Shown: one piece after another, positions 8,337 through 17,084 of the stretch | Layout: each line of letters starts with the position of its first letter | How positions within the stretch are numbered: position 1 is the stretch's first letter | Assembly: GCF_022479115.1 (NCBI RefSeq) | Contig: NZ_CP092497.1 | Location: forward strand, 558,001-622,000 | Direction of reading: 5' to 3' | DNA length: 64,000 nt | Origin: Amycolatopsis sp. EV170708-02-1 | GTDB taxonomy: Bacteria; Actinomycetota; Actinomycetes; Mycobacteriales; Pseudonocardiaceae | Program-made: the position numbers and the translations under genes | Notes under the pieces: generated by a model | The model's database searches: none | What the model was told of the DNA's origin: nothing | The model's input: the letters and a program-made list of their open reading frames with translations, nothing else

Positions 8337-8366
8337 TTGACAGTCCTCAATGGTCTAGTCCACTGT
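8337..8366 (+). promoter_or_regulatory. Promoter with DasR (dre)-like site for the GH18 gene
   Basis: A -35 box TTGACA (8337-8342) and a weak -10 CACTGT (8361-8366) are separated by 18 bases. TGGTCTAGTCCA at 8351-8362 fills the spacer and differs by one base from the DasR/chitinase element TGGTCTAGACCA known in Streptomyces. This suggests repression by a DasR homologue, relieved by amino-sugar phosphates. Confidence 0.65.
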
Positions 8367-8464
8367 GAGTGAGCACACAGTGACCTCCCGGTTGATACGC
8401 CGCGTCAAGACGGAGGTGCTCCACACCTGCGCGCCTCGCCGCGCGCGTACCAGTTGGAGGACCT

Positions 8465-9415
8465 ATGAAATCCCTACGACGCTGGGCAACACTGGCCACC
8501 GCCGCCGGCGCCGCTCTCGCCACGGCCGTCGGCCTCGCCCCCGTCGCCTCGGCCGCCCCGGACCCGGTGCTCGCCTCGCCCTATCTGTACCAGTGGTCGG
8601 GACAGACGGACCCGATCGCCGCGATGAACGCCACCGGGGTCAAGGCCTTCACCCTCGCGTTCATCCTCTCCGACGGCGGCTGCAACCCGAAATGGGACGG
8701 GAGCCGTTCCCTCACCGGCTCCGACGCCACGATGATCGCCAACATCCGGGCCAAGGGCGGCGACGTCATCCCGTCGTTCGGCGGCTGGTCCGGCACGAAG
8801 CTCGGGCCGAAATGCGGCACCCCCGCCGCACTCGCCGGCGCGTACCAGAAGGTCATCGACGCCTACAAGCTCAAGGCGATCGACCTCGACGTCGAGAACA
8901 CCGACGAATTCGAGAACTACACCGTCCAGGACCGGATCCTGAACGCCGTCAAGATCACGAAGCAGAAGAACCCCGGCCTGCGCGTGGTCATCACCATCCC
9001 GACCGAGGTGGGCGGCCCCAACGCGCACGGGAAGCGGCTGATCAACCAGTCGAAGGCGCTCGGCGCGGGGGTCGACGCGTGGTCGGTCATGCCGTTCGAC
9101 TTCTCCAGCGGCGGTGACATGGCGGGCAAGACCCGCAGCGCCGTCGACGGGCTGAAGAACGTCGTGAAGTCCACCTTCGGCCTGAGCGACGACGCGGCCT
9201 ACCGGCGCAGCGGGCTTTCGTCGATGAACGGGAAGACCGACGTGGCGGGCGAGACCGTCAGCGTCGCCGACTTCCGCGCGATCCGCGACTACGCGGCGAG
9301 CAAACATCTCGCCCGGCTGTCGTTCTGGGCGGTGAACCGCGACTGCAACAACTGCGCGGGAATCTCGCAGGGCAAGTACGACTACACCAAGATCGTGGCG
9401 GGTTACACCGGCTGA
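8465..9415 (+). CDS. Secreted GH18 chitinase-like protein
   Basis: A 316-residue exported protein. A Sec signal peptide covers residues 1-30 (basic MKSLRR, hydrophobic Ala-rich core, cleavage after ASA). The mature part is a single GH18 barrel with SFGGWSG (104-110) and IDLDVE (139-144), where Glu144 is the expected acid catalyst. The aspartate normally seven residues before that Glu is Lys here. No chitin-binding module is attached. AGGAGG lies just upstream of ATG 8465. The dre-like site in the promoter supports a role in chitin or amino-sugar glycan breakdown. Confidence 0.85.
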   Translation: MKSLRRWATLATAAGAALATAVGLAPVASAAPDPVLASPYLYQWSGQTDPIAAMNATGVKAFTLAFILSDGGCNPKWDGSRSLTGSDATMIANIRAKGGDVIPSFGGWSGTKLGPKCGTPAALAGAYQKVIDAYKLKAIDLDVENTDEFENYTVQDRILNAVKITKQKNPGLRVVITIPTEVGGPNAHGKRLINQSKALGAGVDAWSVMPFDFSSGGDMAGKTRSAVDGLKNVVKSTFGLSDDAAYRRSGLSSMNGKTDVAGETVSVADFRAIRDYAASKHLARLSFWAVNRDCNNCAGISQGKYDYTKIVAGYTG

Positions 9416-9442
9416 CTTCCGTTCCCCACCGGTGTCAGTCCG

Positions 9443-9487
9443 TGAGGGCCTCCTTCCCTACGCTCAAGGTAGGGAAGGAGGCCCTCA
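9443..9487. terminator. Hairpin family B (GAGGGCCTCCTTCCCTAC arms)
   Basis: Perfect 19-bp arms (9443-9461 and 9469-9487) with a 7-base loop, just after the GH18 stop and before the convergent binding-protein gene. No U-tract follows. Likely a bidirectional terminator; same family at 36389, 41084, 53048 and a variant at 41232. Confidence 0.75.
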
Positions 9488-9511
9488 TCGCTTCCAGCCC
9501 AGATGCCCCGT

Positions 9512-9564
9512 GTCGCGAAAGCCACTTTCGGGACATCAGACGCCGCGAAAGTGGCTTTCGCGAC
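9512..9564. terminator. Hairpin family C (GCGAAAGCCACTTTCG arms)
   Basis: Arms 9512-9530 and 9546-9564 are exact reverse complements. Each arm also contains the smaller palindrome CGAAAGCCACTTTCG, so two alternative folds are possible. Second copy at 24507-24559. Position is between convergent genes. Confidence 0.75.
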
Positions 9565-9614
9565 GCGCCTCCACCCCGCTCATGCCGCCTACCGCCCGCA
9601 GTCCGGATTCGTGT

Positions 9615-11189
9615 TCAGCGGCCGCCCCTCGACCACACCAGGTCGACCGGATGCACCGAACCGTCCGGATCGATCGACAGGATCGGCAACGCCTTGTCGA
9701 GCTGATTCCCCGTCGCCTGATCGAACGCGACGAACCCCGTCGCGCCGGGCACCGGGGAGTTGCAGTCGATGCTGCGCAACACGTCCGGCACCGAAACCGG
9801 ATCCGACGACACGTTCTGCACCGCGGCTTCGACGGCCGCCGCGACCGCGTCGTGTTCGATCATCGCGGCGCCGTCCCACAATTCCGCCTTGGGAAAACCG
9901 TGGGTACCGGTGAATTCGGCGACGAAGTTGTCGTAATTCTTCTTGTACGTCGGATGCGCCGGATCGGCGGTGAACATATCCCACTGGTCGGGATACGCGA
10001 GGGCCGTGTAGCGGAGCCGGACACTGATGTCCTTGTTCAGCTGCAAGGGTTTCCCGGCGAGCGTGCTCGCGTCGTCCCCGGTCATCACGGTCACCGTTTC
10101 GAGCCCTTCGCAGGCGCCGTCGCCCGCCAGCGCCGCCACGAGGGCACCGAGGTCGAGCCCGCGGCCGGCGAAGTAGATCAGATCGGGTCTCGCACCACAG
10201 ATGTCGTTGTGCCATCTGCTGAACAGCCCTCGCAGATACGCCTCGCGCGAGGTGTCGGTGAGCGGTTTGACGTCGTAGGTCTTCGTGAAGATGACCGGGA
10301 CCTTCGAGGAGCTCTGGAAGGCTTCGGCGAGCGTGGTCGCGTAGGTGTCCTCTTTGCTGACTCCCTGGATCATCATCACGCGCTTGAAACCGTGCGAGGC
10401 GATGTACCCGGCCGCGGCGCGGGCCTCGTCGGTGTTGGTCGGGCCCACCCGGAAGAAGTTGTCGATCCGCGCGCCCTTCGGGTCGGTGTTCATGTTGTCC
10501 GCGGTGACGGTCGCGCCGATCGTGGCGATGCCGTGGCGGGACAGTTCGGCCACCAGCGCCCGGCTGCTCTCCGTGCTGATGCCGATGTCGGTGACCGCCA
10601 CGATGCGCTGGGCGGTGGCCGCGGCGACGATCTCGTCGGCGACGACGCGCCAGTGTTCTGCGTTGCTCCCGTAGTTGGCCAGCAGGAGCTTGATCCCCGG
10701 CGGCCCGTTCTTCGGCCACGCGGCGGTGATCGCGCCCTGGACCTCCCGCCGGACGAACGGGAACGGCTGGCTGTCGATCTTCGGATCGGGCGCGAGGTTC
10801 TCCAGCACCACGATGGTCTTGAAGTTGTCGCCCGCCCTCTCGTTGCGGCCCTTGATGAGCTTCTCCAGCGGGTCGAGCGGATCGTCGTCCCGCATCGGGC
10901 CGGAGTCGAGGTTCAGCCCGACGCAGACGTACGACGAGCCGACCGACTCCTCGTCCGCGTCCACCGCGTGCAGGCCGGCACCGCAGGACTCCCACGGCCG
11001 GAACGACACCAGCACGGCGCTCAGCAGCAGGACCACGACCGCGATCAGCAGCACCCGATGACGGCGCGCCCAGCCGCGGGGCCGCACCGGAGGTCCCGTC
11101 GCCGCGCGTTCACGGGCCTCGGACATACGAGTTCTCAACGAATCGAGCCAGGACATCACTGGGTTCCGTTCAGGTTCAGGGGAATTCAC
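9615..11189 (-). CDS. Membrane-anchored periplasmic-binding-like protein (type 1 fold)
   Basis: A 524-residue protein (513 if ATG at 11156 is used). A basic N-terminal cytoplasmic stretch of about 45 residues is followed by one membrane segment (about 46-62, RVLLIAVVVLLLSAVLV). The long outer domain resembles branched-chain amino-acid-type substrate-binding proteins: GISTESS, IATIGATVTADN and LIYFAGRG segments. No permease or ABC ATPase is nearby, so it is probably a ligand sensor rather than a transporter part. GTG at 11189 overlaps the end of the upstream ATPase gene by 14 bases, indicating coupling. Function unknown. Confidence 0.7.
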   Translation of the reverse strand: MNSPEPERNPVMSWLDSLRTRMSEARERAATGPPVRPRGWARRHRVLLIAVVVLLLSAVLVSFRPWESCGAGLHAVDADEESVGSSYVCVGLNLDSGPMRDDDPLDPLEKLIKGRNERAGDNFKTIVVLENLAPDPKIDSQPFPFVRREVQGAITAAWPKNGPPGIKLLLANYGSNAEHWRVVADEIVAAATAQRIVAVTDIGISTESSRALVAELSRHGIATIGATVTADNMNTDPKGARIDNFFRVGPTNTDEARAAAGYIASHGFKRVMMIQGVSKEDTYATTLAEAFQSSSKVPVIFTKTYDVKPLTDTSREAYLRGLFSRWHNDICGARPDLIYFAGRGLDLGALVAALAGDGACEGLETVTVMTGDDASTLAGKPLQLNKDISVRLRYTALAYPDQWDMFTADPAHPTYKKNYDNFVAEFTGTHGFPKAELWDGAAMIEHDAVAAAVEAAVQNVSSDPVSVPDVLRSIDCNSPVPGATGFVAFDQATGNQLDKALPILSIDPDGSVHPVDLVWSRGGR

Positions 11190-13206
11190 CGCGACGGGCG
11201 GCTTCCTTGGCCGACACGAGCGCGCCGACGTCGGGCTGGTGCGAGGTGGTGGCCAGCGCGGCGAAGGCGTTCGCGATCACCTGGTGCTGGGCTTGCCCGC
11301 GGACCGCGAAGGGGTTGGCGGTCAGCCAGCCCGCCGCGATGAGCCGGGCGACGTTGTTCCGGATCTCGGACCGGTCTGCCGGGCATCGCGCGTTGTCGAG
11401 GTTGACGAGTTCTTCGTACAGTTCCGCGTGATCCCGCTCGGGCGGCAGGTCGTCCGGCGCGTTCAGCACCAGCTCGAGTTTCGCGATCCACTCCGCGTGC
11501 GGGATCCGGTTGAACTCGCGCTCGAAGAACGTGACCACTTCGCCGATGTCGCCCAGCGCGAGATTGCAGTAGGCCAGGCGCACCGGATCCTGCGCGGTGT
11601 CCGGATCGTCGCGCAGAGCCTTGAACTGGTCGGTGTAGGTGGGCCCGTCCCCGTCGCCGCGCCGGGCCAGCGCGGACACCAGGTTCGCGGCGATCCACGG
11701 ATGCAGTGCCGCTTGGTCGGTCGTCGAACCGGGCGAGTTCTTCGCCGTCACCCACAACGACGTGCGCAGTTCGGTCAGGATCCGCCCGACGTGCGGCTGG
11801 TCGATCCGGCTCTGCGCGGCGTCCGGGATCAGCCAGGGCGCGGTCGCGAACGGGGCCGCGGTCACGAAGTCGTCGACGTGGACGTCGTCGAGGTGCTCGG
11901 TCAGGGCGAGCTCGGTCAGCCTGCGGTAGCAAGGATCCCGTTCGCCACGCGGATCGGTGGTGAGCAGGTCGCGGCCCCCTTCGCGCGCGTCGCTCGCCCG
12001 CAACCGCCCGGTGAGCTGCTCGACCGCCGACGGCAGCCCGCCGGTCGCCCGGTGCGCGAGCGTGACCTTCGGTGTCCGCGCGCCCGAATCGAGGATCCGC
12101 GCGATCCGCCCGATCGACTGAGGCGAGATCCGGACCGGGTAGTAGGCCGAGTCGAGCGCGCCATTGCCCGGGTTCGCCCAGTCGTCGTACGAGGCCTCCT
12201 CGCAGTCCACGATCGGCCGGACGGCGGGCGGGGCGCCGGACGCGGGTCTCCACGGCGCCAGCCATGCGGTGCCCCAGTCGTCGTGCCACCGCCCGCTGGT
12301 GGCGATGACCAGCAGTGCGTCGTGTGCCTCGCGGTCGTTCGGATGCTGGACGGCATGTCGTTCCCTGGCGGCGATCAGGTCGGCGAGGAACTCGGTCCCG
12401 CCGGGATGGTCGACGTCGTCGAGCACCACCACCCAGTTGTGCCAGTGCCTGCGCTGCTGCGAGATGTCGCAGGTACAGGGGCTCTTCTCCTCCGGCCTCG
12501 CCATCCGCGGATGGTTCTCCCGGACATCGCCGAGGAACGCCGCCATCAGCCACTCGGTGACCGCTTTGGCGTCACGGGCGCTGCCATGCGCCAGCCGGTT
12601 GAGTTCGAGCAGCGCGTCGAACGGGGATCTCCCCTCGGCGTGCGGGAAGTCCGCCAGCGACCGCAGCGCCTTCCCGAGTCTTGGCCGGATGTTCCGGACC
12701 AGATGCGGGAACGTCTGGCGGAACAGATCCGCGTACGGGGGCTCGACGAGACCGGTCGCCTTCGCCGTCTCGGTCAGCGTGTCGAGCGTGCTGTCCATCG
12801 CCGGGGTCCAGATGATCCGGTCGAGACTGCCGAGCAGCGACTTCAGTTGCGCCAGGTCTTCGTCGCGATTTCGACCGGAAAGCTCCGCCTGGACTGCGAT
12901 CAGCGCAATCGTGAAACGAATGAACTGCGGTTTCGGCCGGTTTCGCCATTTACTCGACAACGAGTAGGCCAGTTTGGTGAGCACGTCGATCGTGCCCGCT
13001 CGGCCACCTTGCCCGAAATCGAATCCGGCGTGCACGACGCCCCAGCCCAGATCTCGGCGGATCGCCTCCAGTGCCGTGGTCTTCCCCGAACCGACCGGTC
13101 CGAGCAGCAGCGTCACCGGCTGCGGGCGGGACGGATTCCCCGTCTCGCGGTTGATCAGCATTCTCCGCGCGAACTGCACCGCGGGAGAATGTCGGTCCAC
13201 ACTCAT
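11176..13206 (-). CDS. STAND-like P-loop ATPase, uncharacterised
   Basis: A 676-residue soluble ATPase. Walker A is GPVGSGKT (36-43) and Walker B is VVVLDD (259-264), an AAA/STAND-type arrangement. A CTCDI Cys pair lies near 244-246. After the ATPase core there is a winged-helix-like segment (about 500-530, LHPWIAANLVSAL) and a C-terminal helical region. No transmembrane segment or known effector domain. ATG at 13206 follows an AGGA site. It is co-transcribed and overlaps with the membrane-anchored binding-like protein, suggesting the pair transduces an extracellular signal to a nucleotide switch. This function is an inference; I do not recognise a characterised homologue. Confidence 0.7.
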   Translation of the reverse strand: MSVDRHSPAVQFARRMLINRETGNPSRPQPVTLLLGPVGSGKTTALEAIRRDLGWGVVHAGFDFGQGGRAGTIDVLTKLAYSLSSKWRNRPKPQFIRFTIALIAVQAELSGRNRDEDLAQLKSLLGSLDRIIWTPAMDSTLDTLTETAKATGLVEPPYADLFRQTFPHLVRNIRPRLGKALRSLADFPHAEGRSPFDALLELNRLAHGSARDAKAVTEWLMAAFLGDVRENHPRMARPEEKSPCTCDISQQRRHWHNWVVVLDDVDHPGGTEFLADLIAARERHAVQHPNDREAHDALLVIATSGRWHDDWGTAWLAPWRPASGAPPAVRPIVDCEEASYDDWANPGNGALDSAYYPVRISPQSIGRIARILDSGARTPKVTLAHRATGGLPSAVEQLTGRLRASDAREGGRDLLTTDPRGERDPCYRRLTELALTEHLDDVHVDDFVTAAPFATAPWLIPDAAQSRIDQPHVGRILTELRTSLWVTAKNSPGSTTDQAALHPWIAANLVSALARRGDGDGPTYTDQFKALRDDPDTAQDPVRLAYCNLALGDIGEVVTFFEREFNRIPHAEWIAKLELVLNAPDDLPPERDHAELYEELVNLDNARCPADRSEIRNNVARLIAAGWLTANPFAVRGQAQHQVIANAFAALATTSHQPDVGALVSAKEAARRGEFP

Positions 13207-13381
13207 TTTCCTGTTCAGCCCCTAGCCGTGCTCCGGGAGGAATGGAGAGTGCGAACCATCGTAGGTATCCGGCCGAAGGCGGGACACCGGAAAAATGACA
13301 GCAGACACGAACGGCCGAAACTGGGGGTGAATCGTAATTCTTCTTCGACGGTGAGCGACGCCGTCGATCACCCGATCGGCG

Positions 13382-13903
13382 CTACCGGCCCCATTGTGGC
13401 CAGCGACCGCCTTGATGACCGCCGCCGTAATACCAGTCGTAGTACTCGTCGAAATCGTGGTGACCGGCGCGCGGATCCGGCCGCTCTTCGGGTTCCGGGG
13501 TGGGTGTCGGGGACGGCGTCTCCGAGCCGTGCAGCGACGCGGTCATCGGCGGCGGGGGTGCGACATCGCCGCCCGAAGGGCCGGACGGGACGGGTGAGGA
13601 CACCGCGTCGGCCGGGACGTCGATCGCCTGCGGGGCGATGGTCAGCGACGGCGGCGGGAGTGGGGTGCCTGGGACCACCTCGGCCGGGTCGGCCGGGACG
13701 AGCAGGACGGCCAGCAGCCCGCAGACGAGCACGCCGCCCGCCGAAAGCGCCGAAATCCGCCGGATCCGGCCGGTGCCCGGAGCGGTTTCCGGAGCCCGGT
13801 GCTTCGGCCCGCGCGGTCCCCGGCGACGGGGTGCCGCGCCGGCTTCCCGCATCAACGTGCTCAGGGCGTCCTCACCGGTATCGCGGCGAGCCGTGCGTGC
13901 CAT
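13382..13903 (-). CDS. Small proline-rich single-pass membrane protein, unknown
   Basis: A 173-residue protein of unknown function. Order: a basic N-terminal cytoplasmic part (about 1-50, rich in Arg/Pro), one membrane segment near 60-75 (SAGGVLVCGLLAVLLV), a long Pro/Ser/Thr-rich outer linker, and a C-terminal tail of Asp/Tyr then Gly/His/Trp residues (HHDFDEYYDWYYGGG). ATG at 13903 has GGGAGG in good position. It lies 175 bp upstream of the ATPase gene on the same strand and could be part of that unit, but this is only positional. The first residues (TGEDALSTLMREAG) look like a short conserved motif of unknown role. Confidence 0.7.
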   Translation of the reverse strand: MARTARRDTGEDALSTLMREAGAAPRRRGPRGPKHRAPETAPGTGRIRRISALSAGGVLVCGLLAVLLVPADPAEVVPGTPLPPPSLTIAPQAIDVPADAVSSPVPSGPSGGDVAPPPPMTASLHGSETPSPTPTPEPEERPDPRAGHHDFDEYYDWYYGGGHQGGRWPQWGR

Positions 13904-14023
13904 CGGCACCTCCCAACCCGGTCCGTCGCCCGGCGACGGCCTCATCCCGGGGTGGATCCTAGGAACGCGGGAGGTGGTTGTAAACGGTCGTCGTCCACTG
14001 CGGACAGACGATGCGCCGAAAGG

Positions 14024-14293
14024 TCAGGCGGCGGCGGTGACCGCGATCGCGGCTTCGCCCGCCTCGGTCAGCTCGGCGGGCACCCGGCCGGTGACCGCGG
14101 AGGGTCCGGTGGACTCGGCGGGGCGGATGTACCCGCCGTGGGCCAGCGCGTGCGCGGTCATCTGATCGCAGCAGGCGAACCCGTCGATGAAGAGATCCGG
14201 CTCGCAGCTGCACGACATCTGGGCGCGGCGCGCCGCGACCGCTCGCAGCATCGCCATCGCGCGATGGGACAGTTCGACCTCTGAACCGGACAC
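14024..14293 (-). CDS. Small cysteine-rich hypothetical protein
   Basis: An 89-residue unknown protein. It has a central CSCEP...FACCD arrangement (CxC and CC about 12 residues apart) that could bind a metal, and an Ala/Thr-rich C-terminal tail with AHALAHGGYIRP. GTG at 14291-14293 was chosen because GAGAGG lies nine bases before it; in-frame starts up to 14335 are possible. It stands alone between a proline-rich membrane protein gene and a TetR gene on the same strand. No function assigned. Confidence 0.55.
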   Translation of the reverse strand: MSGSEVELSHRAMAMLRAVAARRAQMSCSCEPDLFIDGFACCDQMTAHALAHGGYIRPAESTGPSAVTGRVPAELTEAGEAAIAVTAAA

Positions 14294-14410
14294 CGGACTG
14301 GACCTCTCTCGATCAGCCACCTGAATCAGCAGCACTCACACCGTGTTATCGGCCGCTGCTCCATCAGTGTTAACAAGATCTCGGACGTTGTCGGTGCCAT
14401 GTCGGTTCCG

Positions 14411-15013
14411 TCAGATCTTCGCCGACGCCAAGGTCGGTTCCAGGACCCGCGCCCACTGCGCGACGATCTGCTTGCGCCGCTTCGTGTCGTCGGTCAGCAG
14501 GTTCGCCAGGCCCAGGCCGCGGGCAAGATCGAGAGTGGCCTGGACCAGCTCGCGAACGCCCTGGTGGGACTCGTCGACGCCGAGCAGCTCGACGGTGACG
14601 CGGTGGGCTTCCCGGCCGACCCGGGCCTCCAGCGGCACCAGCGTCGCGCGCAGCGAGTCATCGGTCGAAGCCGCGACCCACAGATGGAGCGCGGCACGGA
14701 ACAGCGGCCCGCTGTAGAGGTTGAGCACCATGTCGACGGCCCGCTCGATCCGCGACCGGCCCGACGGCAGTTCCGCCGCGCGGGCGCGCAGTTCCACTAT
14801 CTGGATCTCACCGACGTGCTCGACCGCGGCCGCGACCAGATCCTCCCTGGTCGGGAAGTGGTGCTGGGCGGCGCCGCGCGACACCCCGGCGCGTTCGGCG
14901 ATGACCGCGACGGTGGTCCCGTGCCAGCCCAGCTCCCCGATCGTCTCGACGGCGGCCTCGACCAGCCGCCGCCGGGTCGTGCGGCTGCGCTCCTGCTGCG
15001 GTTCGCGGATCAC
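14411..15013 (-). CDS. TetR-family regulator at the end of the acyl-CoA operon
   Basis: A 200-residue TetR protein: helix-turn-helix at about 12-58 (TTVAVIAERAGVSRGAAQHHF region), then an all-helical ligand domain. GTG at 15011-15013 overlaps the stop of the upstream SDR gene (GTGA), so it is co-translated with it. As the last gene of the minus-strand acyl-CoA block it may regulate the block; a palindrome before the first gene (24313-24330) is the natural candidate operator. The hairpin at 15872-15917 could separate SDR-tetR from the rest. Confidence 0.88.
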   Translation of the reverse strand: MIREPQQERSRTTRRRLVEAAVETIGELGWHGTTVAVIAERAGVSRGAAQHHFPTREDLVAAAVEHVGEIQIVELRARAAELPSGRSRIERAVDMVLNLYSGPLFRAALHLWVAASTDDSLRATLVPLEARVGREAHRVTVELLGVDESHQGVRELVQATLDLARGLGLANLLTDDTKRRKQIVAQWARVLEPTLASAKI

Positions 15014-15849
15014 GGGGTGCGGCCCTCGACCCAGAAGTCGAGCTGCAGGTCTTCCTCCCGCCCGCCGACGCGGTACTTCGAGAAGTCGGTGACGCCCTCG
15101 GCGGCCAGCACCTCGTCGTCGAGGTAGAAGTTCCCCGTCGCCTCGGTGCTCGGTTTGGTGAGGATCGCGTGCGCGGCGTCCGCCATGATCTCCGGCGTCC
15201 GCGATTTGGCCGCCAGTTCCGCGCCGACGACGTTGCGGATCGCCGCGGTGTCGATCGTCGTGCGCGGCCACAACGAGTTCGCCGCGATCCCGTACTGCCG
15301 CAGTTCCGCGGCGAGCCCGACGGTCACCAGGCTCATCGAGTACTTCGCGATGCTGTACGCGAGATGCCCGGCCTGGAACCACTTCTCGTCGAGGCTGATC
15401 GGCGGCGACAGTGTCAGGATGTGCGCGTTCTCCGCGAGCTTCAGGTACGGGATGGCGAGTTTCGACAGCAGGAAGGATCCGCGCGCGTTGATGTCCTGCA
15501 TCAGGTCGTAGCGCTTCATGCTGACGGATTCGGTCGGGGTCAGGTCGATCGCGCTCGCGTTGTTGAGCACGATGTCGATGCCGCCGAACTGCTCCGCGGT
15601 CCGCGCGATCGCGGCCTCGACCGACGTGTCGTCCCGGACGTCGCCGACGATCGGCAGCGCCTGCCCGCCGGCGTCCTCGATCGCCTTGGCCGCGGTGTAG
15701 AGCGTGCCCGGCAGCTTCGGATGCGGCTCGGCGGTCTTCGCCAGGAGGGCGATGTTCGCCCCGTCGCGGGCGGCGCGCACCGCGATGGCCTCGCCGATCC
15801 CGCGGCTGCCGCCGGAGATGATGATCGTCTTGCCGTGGAGTGTGCTCAT
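15010..15849 (-). CDS. SDR-family oxidoreductase, HSDL2-like
   Basis: A 279-residue SDR close in pattern to the hydroxysteroid-dehydrogenase-like-2 group: ISGGSRGIG (11-19), the insert AEPHPKLPGT that marks this subgroup, NNASAI, and YSIAK as the catalytic Tyr/Lys pair. Animal HSDL2 is linked to fatty-acid metabolism; bacterial members have unknown substrates. ATG at 15847-15849 has GGAAGG upstream; the longer open frame has no support. Overlaps the TetR gene by four bases. Likely handles a hydroxy-acyl intermediate from the adjacent dehydrogenase/carboxylase pathway. Confidence 0.87.
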   Translation of the reverse strand: MSTLHGKTIIISGGSRGIGEAIAVRAARDGANIALLAKTAEPHPKLPGTLYTAAKAIEDAGGQALPIVGDVRDDTSVEAAIARTAEQFGGIDIVLNNASAIDLTPTESVSMKRYDLMQDINARGSFLLSKLAIPYLKLAENAHILTLSPPISLDEKWFQAGHLAYSIAKYSMSLVTVGLAAELRQYGIAANSLWPRTTIDTAAIRNVVGAELAAKSRTPEIMADAAHAILTKPSTEATGNFYLDDEVLAAEGVTDFSKYRVGGREEDLQLDFWVEGRTP

Positions 15850-15871
15850 GGAGCTCGCCTTCCGTAGGACG

Positions 15872-15917
15872 CTCGTGAGTGGCAAGGACGGTTAGAACCG
15901 TCCTTGCCACTCACGAG
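15872..15917. repeat. Palindrome family A copy after the acyl-CoA dehydrogenase gene
   Basis: Perfect 22-bp arms separated by AG, ending one base before the stop codon of the dehydrogenase gene (minus strand) and 22 bases upstream of the SDR start. Could terminate or attenuate transcription between the carboxylase/dehydrogenase genes and SDR-tetR. Confidence 0.85.
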
Positions 15918-17084
15918 TCAGTAGGAGCGGGGCAGGCCGAGGCTGTGCTGGCCGACGAAGTTGAGCACCATCTCGCGGCTCACCGGCGCGATCCGGCCGA
16001 GCCGGACGGCCGCGACCAGCGTGCCCAGCCCGTATTCGCTGGCGAGCCCGTTGCCGCCGTGGGTCTGCACGGCCTGGTCGACGGCGCGGATGGCGACCTC
16101 GGCGGCGGCGTACTTCGCCATGTTCGCCGACTCGCCCGCGCCGAAGTCGTCACCGGAGTCGTAGAGCGACGCCGCCTTCTGCGTCATGAGCTTGGCGAGT
16201 TCCAGCTCGATCTTGATCTCGGCCAGCGGATGCGCGAGCCCCTGGTGGGTACCGATCGGCGCGCCCCACACCTTGCGGTCGTTGGCGTAGGCGACCGCCT
16301 TGCCCAGCGCGTAGCGCGCGATGCCGAGCGAGAACGACGCGCCCATGATGCGTTCGGGGTTGAGCCCGGCGAACAGCTGCGCGATCGCCGCGTCCTCCTC
16401 GCCGACCAGTGCGTCGGCGGGCAGGTGGACGTCGTCGAGGAACAGGCCGAACTGCTTCTCCGGCGCGATCAGGTCCATCTCGATCTGCTTGTACTCGAAG
16501 CCGGGCGCGTCGGTCGGGACGATGAACAGCGCGGGCTTGAGCTTGCCGGTCTTGGCGTCCTCGGTGCGGCCGACGACCAGGACGGCGTCCGCCTCGTCGA
16601 CACCGGAGATGAAGACCTTCCGTCCACTGAGGACCCAATCGCCACCGTCGCGTTTCGCGGTCGTGGTGATCTTGTGCGAGTTCGACCCGGCGTCCGGTTC
16701 GGTGATCGCGAAGACCATCCGCCTGCTACCGTCGGCGATCCCCGGCAGCCAGCGCTTCTTCTGCTCGTCGGTGCCGAAACGCGAGATGACCGTGCCGCAG
16801 ATCGCCGGCGAGACGACCATGAGCAGCAGCGGGGAGCCCGCCGCGGCGAGTTCTTCGAGCACCGCGGCGAGATCCGCGATCCCCGCTCCCCCGCCGCCGT
16901 ACTCCTCGGGCAGGTTCACGCCGAGGTAGCCCAGCCGTCCGGCTTCGGCCCACAGTTCCTCGGTCTTGAGCCCGGCACGCGCCTGCTTGGCGTAGTACTC
17001 GTGCCCGTACTTCTTGCCGAGTTCGGCGACCGCGGCCCGCAGCGCGACGCGCTCCTCGGGCTCGGTGAAGTTCATCGCGTTCAT
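15918..17084 (-). CDS. Acyl-CoA dehydrogenase
   Basis: A 388-residue FAD-dependent acyl-CoA dehydrogenase that introduces an alpha-beta double bond. The FAD/substrate loop FAITEPDAGSNSHK and the KVFISG segment are in place, and the C-terminal region has QTHGGNGLASEYG followed by the VSREMVLNFV end. The catalytic Glu position is not certain from sequence alone. ATG at 17084 overlaps the stop of the carboxylase alpha gene (ATGA) and has an AGGAG site. Second of two dehydrogenases in the operon; probably a short- or branched-chain enzyme. Confidence 0.88.
   Translation of the reverse strand: MNAMNFTEPEERVALRAAVAELGKKYGHEYYAKQARAGLKTEELWAEAGRLGYLGVNLPEEYGGGGAGIADLAAVLEELAAAGSPLLLMVVSPAICGTVISRFGTDEQKKRWLPGIADGSRRMVFAITEPDAGSNSHKITTTAKRDGGDWVLSGRKVFISGVDEADAVLVVGRTEDAKTGKLKPALFIVPTDAPGFEYKQIEMDLIAPEKQFGLFLDDVHLPADALVGEEDAAIAQLFAGLNPERIMGASFSLGIARYALGKAVAYANDRKVWGAPIGTHQGLAHPLAEIKIELELAKLMTQKAASLYDSGDDFGAGESANMAKYAAAEVAIRAVDQAVQTHGGNGLASEYGLGTLVAAVRLGRIAPVSREMVLNFVGQHSLGLPRSY

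Noticed and set aside
9432..11342. Long plus-strand open frame opposite the binding-like protein
   Set aside because: Composition typical of shadow frames; the minus-strand frame has a membrane segment and fold-like motifs.
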